Shown here in pieces: positions 59,027-64,000 of a stretch of 64,000 nucleotides of DNA. Position 1 is the first letter of the stretch. Each line of letters starts with the position of its first letter. The translations under genes and the position numbers were made by a program. Source of the DNA: Pseudobutyrivibrio sp. ACV-2. Lineage in GTDB: Bacteria > Bacillota > Clostridia > Lachnospirales > Lachnospiraceae. The notes below the pieces were generated by a model. It was not told the origin of the DNA. It searched no databases and worked only from the letters and a program-made list of their open reading frames with translations. The stretch is taken from contig NZ_FNQZ01000014.1 of the NCBI RefSeq assembly GCF_900107545.1, positions 1-64,000 of the forward strand. Direction: 5' to 3'.

Positions 59027-60757
59027 ATGGCAACAAGAAGTGCAAAGATAGATCAAAAAGCAGACCTTATTTGGGCTATAGCAGATAAATTAACAGGTGT
59101 TTATAAACCACACGAATATGGTGAGGTTATTTTACCTATCACCGTAATGAGAAGATTTGACTGCATACTTTCAGATACGAAAGATGCAGTTCTTTCTAAG
59201 TATGATGAAGTAAAAGATTTACCAATGAAGGATGTACTTTTACGTAAAGCATCTGGATATGAGTTTTATAACACAAGTAAGTATACATTTGAACGTCTCA
59301 TGGATGATCCAGATCATATTGAAGAAAACTTTAGAGATTATTTGAATGGTTTCTCTGATAATGTTCAGGATATTCTAGAAAAGTTTAAGTTTGATGGTCA
59401 TATTACAACTATGGCTAACAAAGGAATTCTTTACATCGTATTAAAAGAGTTCACAACAGAAAAAGGTAACTTACATCCAGATGAGATTTCAAATCTTGAA
59501 ATGGGTTATATATTCGAAGAGATTATCCGTCGTTTCTCAGAAGCTCATAACGAAGATGCAGGACAGCATTACACACCTAGAGAAGTAATTCAGCTTATGG
59601 TCAATATACTTTTCTATGATGATAATGATGTTCTGTCTGGAAACAATGTAGCAAAAACTATCTATGACCCTGCATGTGGAACAGGTGGTATGTTATCAGT
59701 AGCTGAAGAGTATCTTCATGCATTAAATGCTTCTACAGAACTAATCCCATTTGGTCAGGAAATTAATGACCAGACTTTTGCAATTTGTAAAGCAGATATG
59801 CTTATCAAAGGTAATAACTCAGATTTCATCAAAGATGGTAATACTCTTTCTGATGACCAGTTCAAAGGACAGACATTTGACTATATCCTTTCTAATCCAC
59901 CTTTTGGACGTGAATGGAAAAATGAAAAGGCAAAGGTCGAAGAAGAAGCAAAACTTGGTTTTGGTGGTCGTTTTGGAGCTGGACTTCCTGCTTCAAGTGA
60001 CGGGCAGATGCTTTTCTTAATGACAGCTATGTCAAAAATGAAGGATATTAACCAAGGTGGCAGTCGTATAGCTATCATTCATAATGGTTCACCATTATTT
60101 ACTGGTGATGCAGGCTCTGGTCCATCAGATATTCGTAAATATATCTTAGAAAACGATTTGCTTGAAGCTATTATTGCTCTTCCAAATGACATATTCTACA
60201 ACACAGGTATTGCAACATATATCTGGGTTCTTTCAAACAAGAAAGCTGGAACTATCCGTGAAGGAAAGGTGCAGCTTATTAATGCTAACGAATTATATGT
60301 TAAGAGAAGGAAAGCCCTTGGCAATAAGCGTAACGATATCTCTGAGGAGGATATTGCTAAAATTACTCAGATTTATGGTGATTTCAAAGAGTCAGAGAAT
60401 AGTAGGATTTATGATAATGCAGATTTTGGTTATACAAAGATAACAGTGGAAAGACCATTGTGTGATGAGAAAGGTAAGCCTGTATTAAAGAAGGGAAAGC
60501 CACAGCCCGATACATCATTACGTGATACAGAAAATGTACCTTTGAAGGAAGATATTAAGGCTTACTTTGAGCGTGAAGTACTTCCATTTGCACCAGATGC
60601 ATGGATCGATGAAAAGAAATCTAAAGTAGGATATGAGATTCCATTTACAAGATATTTCTACAAATATGAAGCACCAAGACCATCTGATGAGATTATGGCA
60701 GAAATAAGAGAGCTTGAAAAAGAGCTGGCTGGAAGTCTTGAGGAGGTATTTGCTTAA
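59027..60757 (+). CDS. hsdM: Type I restriction-modification methyltransferase subunit HsdM
   Basis: 576 residues. The helical N-terminal domain (KADLIWAIADKLTGVYKPHE) is followed by the N6-adenine methylase core: IYDPACGTGGMLSVAEEYL (motif I, about 214) and LSNPPFGREW (NPPF catalytic motif, about 290). It forms the M2S enzyme with HsdS and protects host DNA by methylating adenine. GGGAGG precedes the ATG. Its last base overlaps hsdS (TAATGA). Confidence 0.95.
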   Translation: MATRSAKIDQKADLIWAIADKLTGVYKPHEYGEVILPITVMRRFDCILSDTKDAVLSKYDEVKDLPMKDVLLRKASGYEFYNTSKYTFERLMDDPDHIEENFRDYLNGFSDNVQDILEKFKFDGHITTMANKGILYIVLKEFTTEKGNLHPDEISNLEMGYIFEEIIRRFSEAHNEDAGQHYTPREVIQLMVNILFYDDNDVLSGNNVAKTIYDPACGTGGMLSVAEEYLHALNASTELIPFGQEINDQTFAICKADMLIKGNNSDFIKDGNTLSDDQFKGQTFDYILSNPPFGREWKNEKAKVEEEAKLGFGGRFGAGLPASSDGQMLFLMTAMSKMKDINQGGSRIAIIHNGSPLFTGDAGSGPSDIRKYILENDLLEAIIALPNDIFYNTGIATYIWVLSNKKAGTIREGKVQLINANELYVKRRKALGNKRNDISEEDIAKITQIYGDFKESENSRIYDNADFGYTKITVERPLCDEKGKPVLKKGKPQPDTSLRDTENVPLKEDIKAYFEREVLPFAPDAWIDEKKSKVGYEIPFTRYFYKYEAPRPSDEIMAEIRELEKELAGSLEEVFA

Positions 60758-62094
60758 TGAGAGAAATGAGGGATAGTGGAGTAGAATGGATAGGTAAGAT
60801 TCCAGAAAATTGGATTAAAACATCTTTATTAAATATGCTCAAAACAAAAATATGCGATGGTCCACATGAGACTCCCGAACTCACAGAAGATGGAATACCC
60901 TTTATATCTGTAGACAGTTTGAATGATTCAAAAACAGTGAATTTGGATAGCGCAAAGAAGTGTATATCCAATGAGTTATATGAAGAGTATTATAAAAAAG
61001 CTCCACTTGAGGAAGGAGATATTCTTTTTTCTAAAGCAGCAACGATAGGAAAAACGGCTATTGTTGATAATCGAAAATTTATGGTTTGGTCTCCTTTGGC
61101 TATTATAAAGGTAGACGCAAATAAGTGTGATAATACTTATCTTTACTATGTTTTAAACTGCGAAGATTTGATAAAATATGTCAGTTTACTTGGTGGATAT
61201 AATACGCAAATTAATGTAGGAATGAGGACATTGGAGAAAGCACAAATTCCTGTACCGCCTATTGATGAGCAAAAAAGAATTGTAGAGTATCTAGATTCAA
61301 AATGTTCGAAGATTGATGTAATTTTATCAAAGCAAGAAGCTATTATTGAAAAGCTCAAAGAATATAAGCTATCTGTTATAACCGAAGCTGTTACAAAGGG
61401 CTTAAATCCTGATGTTGAGATGAAAGATTGTGGAGACCTTAGGATAGGTTATATTCCGATAACATGGGACAAGGTTAAAATTACAAGATTATTAGATTAC
61501 ACAAATTCATATCCTATTGGTGACGGCGATCATGGATTAATTAAAACTGAGGATTATAAAGATGAAGGTGTTCCATATATAAGAGTACAAAATTTAGGTT
61601 GGGGAACAGAATTAAATCTTGATAATGTAATTTATATTTCAGAAGAAGATAATGAACGAATAAAGAATAGTGAATTACATCCTAATGATGTTCTGTTCTG
61701 TAAAACAGGTGCAACTATCGGTAAAACAGGAATTGTACCAAAGGATTTACCACGAGCAAATACAACTTCGCACGTGGGCAAGATTACAATAGATGATAAA
61801 TATAATGCACGTTTTGTATTCTATTATTTAAGTTCAGAAGTTGGATATGAGCAATTTTGGGATATTGCTTGTATGAAGAGCACAAGGCCTGAATTATCAA
61901 TAGAGGAGACTAAGGCGATTAATATATGTATTCCAAGAGATAGAAAAGATCAAGATGAAATCGTGGAATATTTGGATTTAATTATACCAGAAATCGACTT
62001 GCGAATAAGAAAAGCCGAAGCAATAACAGAAAAAATATCAGAGTACAAAAAATCTTTAATATATGAAGTGGTAACTGGTAAAAGGGAGGTATAG
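60757..62094 (+). CDS. hsdS: Type I restriction-modification specificity subunit HsdS
   Basis: 445 residues with the two-part HsdS layout. Target-recognition domain 1 covers about 1-150, followed by a conserved helical spacer (PPIDEQKRIVEYLDSKCSKI, EAIIEKLKEYKLSVITEAVT). Domain 2 and a second helix follow (DEIVEYLDLIIPEIDLRIRK). Each domain reads one half of a bipartite site. No partial second hsdS or recombinase is visible in this window, so shuffling is not evident here. Confidence 0.93.
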   Translation: MREMRDSGVEWIGKIPENWIKTSLLNMLKTKICDGPHETPELTEDGIPFISVDSLNDSKTVNLDSAKKCISNELYEEYYKKAPLEEGDILFSKAATIGKTAIVDNRKFMVWSPLAIIKVDANKCDNTYLYYVLNCEDLIKYVSLLGGYNTQINVGMRTLEKAQIPVPPIDEQKRIVEYLDSKCSKIDVILSKQEAIIEKLKEYKLSVITEAVTKGLNPDVEMKDCGDLRIGYIPITWDKVKITRLLDYTNSYPIGDGDHGLIKTEDYKDEGVPYIRVQNLGWGTELNLDNVIYISEEDNERIKNSELHPNDVLFCKTGATIGKTGIVPKDLPRANTTSHVGKITIDDKYNARFVFYYLSSEVGYEQFWDIACMKSTRPELSIEETKAINICIPRDRKDQDEIVEYLDLIIPEIDLRIRKAEAITEKISEYKKSLIYEVVTGKREV

Positions 62095-62099
62095 TGTAA

Positions 62100-62654
62100 T
62101 TGGCTACATTTTCTGAAGTAATAAAAGTTTTATTAGAGAAAAGAGTGGTGCCAACGGTATTGGGATTAGTTTGTGGTACGCTAATTTACGCCTTTAGCAG
62201 TGATAATAATTGGTTGCTTAAACGACTGGGTAGTCTGGGATATGGACTATTGTGGGCAGGTATTATTTTTTTAGGCGCAACATTTATTCAATGGCTGATA
62301 AAATATATAAAGGTTTGGGTAGCCACATATAAGGAGTTTGTTGAAGATAAGAGATATGAAGAAAGGGAGATGAAAGAAAGGATTGAAGATTTATGGTCGT
62401 TCACAGATCAGTTGTCTCCTGAAAAAATAGATTTTATCAGAGAGCTGATAAGAAATGAGAATCACACGATAGAAAAGTCAGTTGATTTCATTCCAGGGTA
62501 TACGATGGATTATTTTCATTGTTCACCAATATTAATAATGAGGCAGGTAGAACGAGGAGAACAAATTGCGATGCAGTATCAATTGGAAGAATCGTTCTAC
62601 AAACTGATTTTATATTCGCTTAAAACATATAAAAAGATTAATCATTTTGAGTAG
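62100..62654 (+). CDS. Membrane protein between hsdS and hsdR (first)
   Basis: About 184 residues starting at a TTG at 62100; GGGAGG lies 11 bases upstream within the end of hsdS. Two transmembrane segments (about 16-32 and 44-67) are followed by a cytoplasmic, charged helical domain (VEDKRYEEREMKERIEDLWS) that continues to the end. It is clearly within the restriction operon. No family was recognised. Confidence 0.7.
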   Translation: MATFSEVIKVLLEKRVVPTVLGLVCGTLIYAFSSDNNWLLKRLGSLGYGLLWAGIIFLGATFIQWLIKYIKVWVATYKEFVEDKRYEEREMKERIEDLWSFTDQLSPEKIDFIRELIRNENHTIEKSVDFIPGYTMDYFHCSPILIMRQVERGEQIAMQYQLEESFYKLILYSLKTYKKINHFE

Positions 62655-62669
62655 GAGACTAATAACATA

Positions 62670-63326
62670 ATGAACCTAAAAAAGTATATAATGATTGATT
62701 TATTAAAATATGCGATTATTCCATTTGTTATTTATTTAGTCATTGATTATATAAACATACCATCTCTTATAGGCATAAGAATGGTTAATGTTAGTTATGA
62801 CTTGTTAAATACCTTATTGAACATGCTACTAGTTGTTATTCTTTACATTATATCCTATAGAGTTATTGATAAACGACAAATAGATAAGGATGATAATGCC
62901 AAACAAACAACCAATATTTTGTTGCAATCTTCGTATAAAAAGTGTGTTCGAAATTTAAATATCATTGATGATCAACAACTATTAGAACAATATGTTATTC
63001 CAAAAATTGACTTCGATAAGGCACATAAGGATTGCCCTATAGTAGTTAGTTTTCAGGATAGTCCTTTTTCAGAGTATGAGTATATTCTTAGTTTGGCTGA
63101 AAATGGGGCAGTTGAAAAAAAAGATTTATTGACATATTTGGAAATTGAAGATTTATATAAGGGATATATTTCCAACAGAATTACATTTTTTGATATTGAT
63201 AAAAATGCTCGAACGAATGACCAAATGGAATTAAGAGCAATAATTGCAAGAAATAGAGAAGATTTACGTAATAAACTAGATGAGGAAATACAAAGGCTAG
63301 ATAGAATTATTGGAGGGGATAAGTAA
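62670..63326 (+). CDS. Membrane protein between hsdS and hsdR (second)
   Basis: 218 residues, starting 16 bases after the first. Two transmembrane segments (about 9-30 and 45-64) are followed by a cytoplasmic domain with a coiled-coil-like end (ARNREDLRNKLDEEIQRLDR). The stop touches the hsdR start (TAAATG). The form is similar to the preceding protein, two helices plus a helical cytosolic domain, so they could form a complex. Unknown family. Confidence 0.7.
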   Translation: MNLKKYIMIDLLKYAIIPFVIYLVIDYINIPSLIGIRMVNVSYDLLNTLLNMLLVVILYIISYRVIDKRQIDKDDNAKQTTNILLQSSYKKCVRNLNIIDDQQLLEQYVIPKIDFDKAHKDCPIVVSFQDSPFSEYEYILSLAENGAVEKKDLLTYLEIEDLYKGYISNRITFFDIDKNARTNDQMELRAIIARNREDLRNKLDEEIQRLDRIIGGDK

Positions 63327-64000
63327 ATGTCAGACTTTGATGTAAAAGAAAGACGTTTTGAAGAAGATATAGAAAGTTATCTTATCAATAGCGGGGGATA
63401 TAGAAAAGGCAATCCATCTTCATTCAACCGTTATTCAGGGCTGGATGAGGCTGTTTTGGTTGAGTTCATAAAGAACAGTCAGCCTAAACAATGGCAACGT
63501 TTTGAAGCAATATATGGAGACTCTTCTGAGCAGCAGATAATTGATAGATTCAGCCGTGAAGTTAAGCAGACAAGTCTTTTGAATGTACTACGTCATGGTT
63601 TTACTGATCGTGGAATAAAGTTTAGAGCTGTTTTTTGGAAACCAGAAACATCTCTAAACGAAACTAGTCGCATTCAGTATGAAGCAAATATTTTTCACTG
63701 TACTAGACAGCTTCATTACTCAGTCAAGAATGAAAACAGTATTGATATTGTGTTGTTTGTAAATGGTATTCCTATTGTTTCAATGGAATTAAAATGCCAG
63801 TTTACAGGACAAAATACAAGTAACGCAATCAATCAATATAAGTTTGATAGGGCAAGTAAAGATGCAATATTTGCATTTAAAGAACGAGTATTGGTTCATT
63901 TTGCTGTAGATCTTACTAACGTATACATGACAACTAGATTACAAGGTCCTGCTACATATTTCTTGCCATTTAACCAAGGTAGCAATGGCGCAGGTAATGT
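63327..64000 (+). CDS. hsdR: Type I restriction endonuclease subunit HsdR, N-terminal part
   Basis: The first 224 residues of HsdR, cut by the window end. GGAGGGG lies nine bases before the ATG. The nuclease domain begins DFDVKERRFEEDIESYLINS and carries the PD-(D/E)xK site: IDIVLFVNGIPIVSMELKCQ, with the catalytic Glu154-Leu-Lys and Asp about residue 141. The ATP-driven DNA translocase motor would follow outside the window. It completes the hsdM-hsdS-hsdR operon. Confidence 0.93.
   Translation, partial: MSDFDVKERRFEEDIESYLINSGGYRKGNPSSFNRYSGLDEAVLVEFIKNSQPKQWQRFEAIYGDSSEQQIIDRFSREVKQTSLLNVLRHGFTDRGIKFRAVFWKPETSLNETSRIQYEANIFHCTRQLHYSVKNENSIDIVLFVNGIPIVSMELKCQFTGQNTSNAINQYKFDRASKDAIFAFKERVLVHFAVDLTNVYMTTRLQGPATYFLPFNQGSNGAGN

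Noticed and set aside
60757-62094. Phase-variable inversion of hsdS
   Set aside because: No second or partial hsdS, inverted repeats or site-specific recombinase is visible within the window.

Overview
The window is AT-rich Firmicute DNA. Genes have strong Shine-Dalgarno sites, frequent ATG plus some TTG/GTG starts, T-tailed terminators and a Clostridia-type gene set. The galactan-degradation locus, the Lsa-type ABC-F protein, the holin-like toxin and the many small single-gene units suggest a gut or rumen Lachnospiraceae of the Butyrivibrio/Pseudobutyrivibrio kind. That placement is inferred from gene content, not from a marker gene. No rRNA, tRNA, IS element or CRISPR array was recognised.

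Layout. 1-8.9 kb: hypothetical secreted and small cytosolic proteins, a rhodanese lipoprotein, a Nudix hydrolase, a type I toxin-antitoxin locus (about 6.84-7.16 kb) and an S41 peptidase. 9-10.9 kb: a GH43 glycosidase and gene debris. 10.9-20.2 kb: resistance and housekeeping-like genes, including a RibD-C reductase, an Lsa-type ABC-F protein behind a long structured leader, a MATE exporter, an RsgA-type GTPase, an acyltransferase, a methyltransferase and an HD protein. 20.2-29.4 kb: GNAT acetyltransferases, hydrolases, a CPBP protease, peptide deformylase, a nucleoside phosphorylase, a nitroreductase and broken genes. 29.5-36.7 kb: a galactan locus (broken sugar permease, LacI regulator, secreted GH53 galactanase, cytoplasmic GH35 beta-galactosidase). 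36.9-48.3 kb: a large secreted protein, a MarR-flavodoxin pair, deaminase, isochorismatase, DJ-1 and more GNATs. 48.6-53.4 kb: a TetR-controlled oxidoreductase group with three matching operators. 54-64 kb: a defence-like island with two GIY-YIG proteins, an HNH nuclease, an Mrr-like nuclease and a type I restriction-modification operon, hsdM-hsdS-(two membrane proteins)-hsdR, cut by the window end.

The most unusual signal is three intergenic arrays of a short motif in strictly alternating orientation with near-constant spacing. Array 1 (20246-20433) uses TTTCAC/GTGAAA with a period of about 51. Array 2 (42938-43361) uses CACGCG/CGCGTG, sixteen sites, period 53. Array 3 (44665-44911) uses TACGGA/TCCGTA, eight sites, period 63. 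Motifs differ between arrays, the sequence between sites is unique, and arrays 2 and 3 each carry one extra interval of about 21 bp exactly at their midpoint. All three lie beside GNAT genes. I know of no named element with this design.

The region also contains many gene fragments: LysR, sugar permease, flavodoxin (three), DegV, beta-phosphoglucomutase, YdcF and GNAT (three). This suggests rapid turnover of accessory genes by deletion and recombination.
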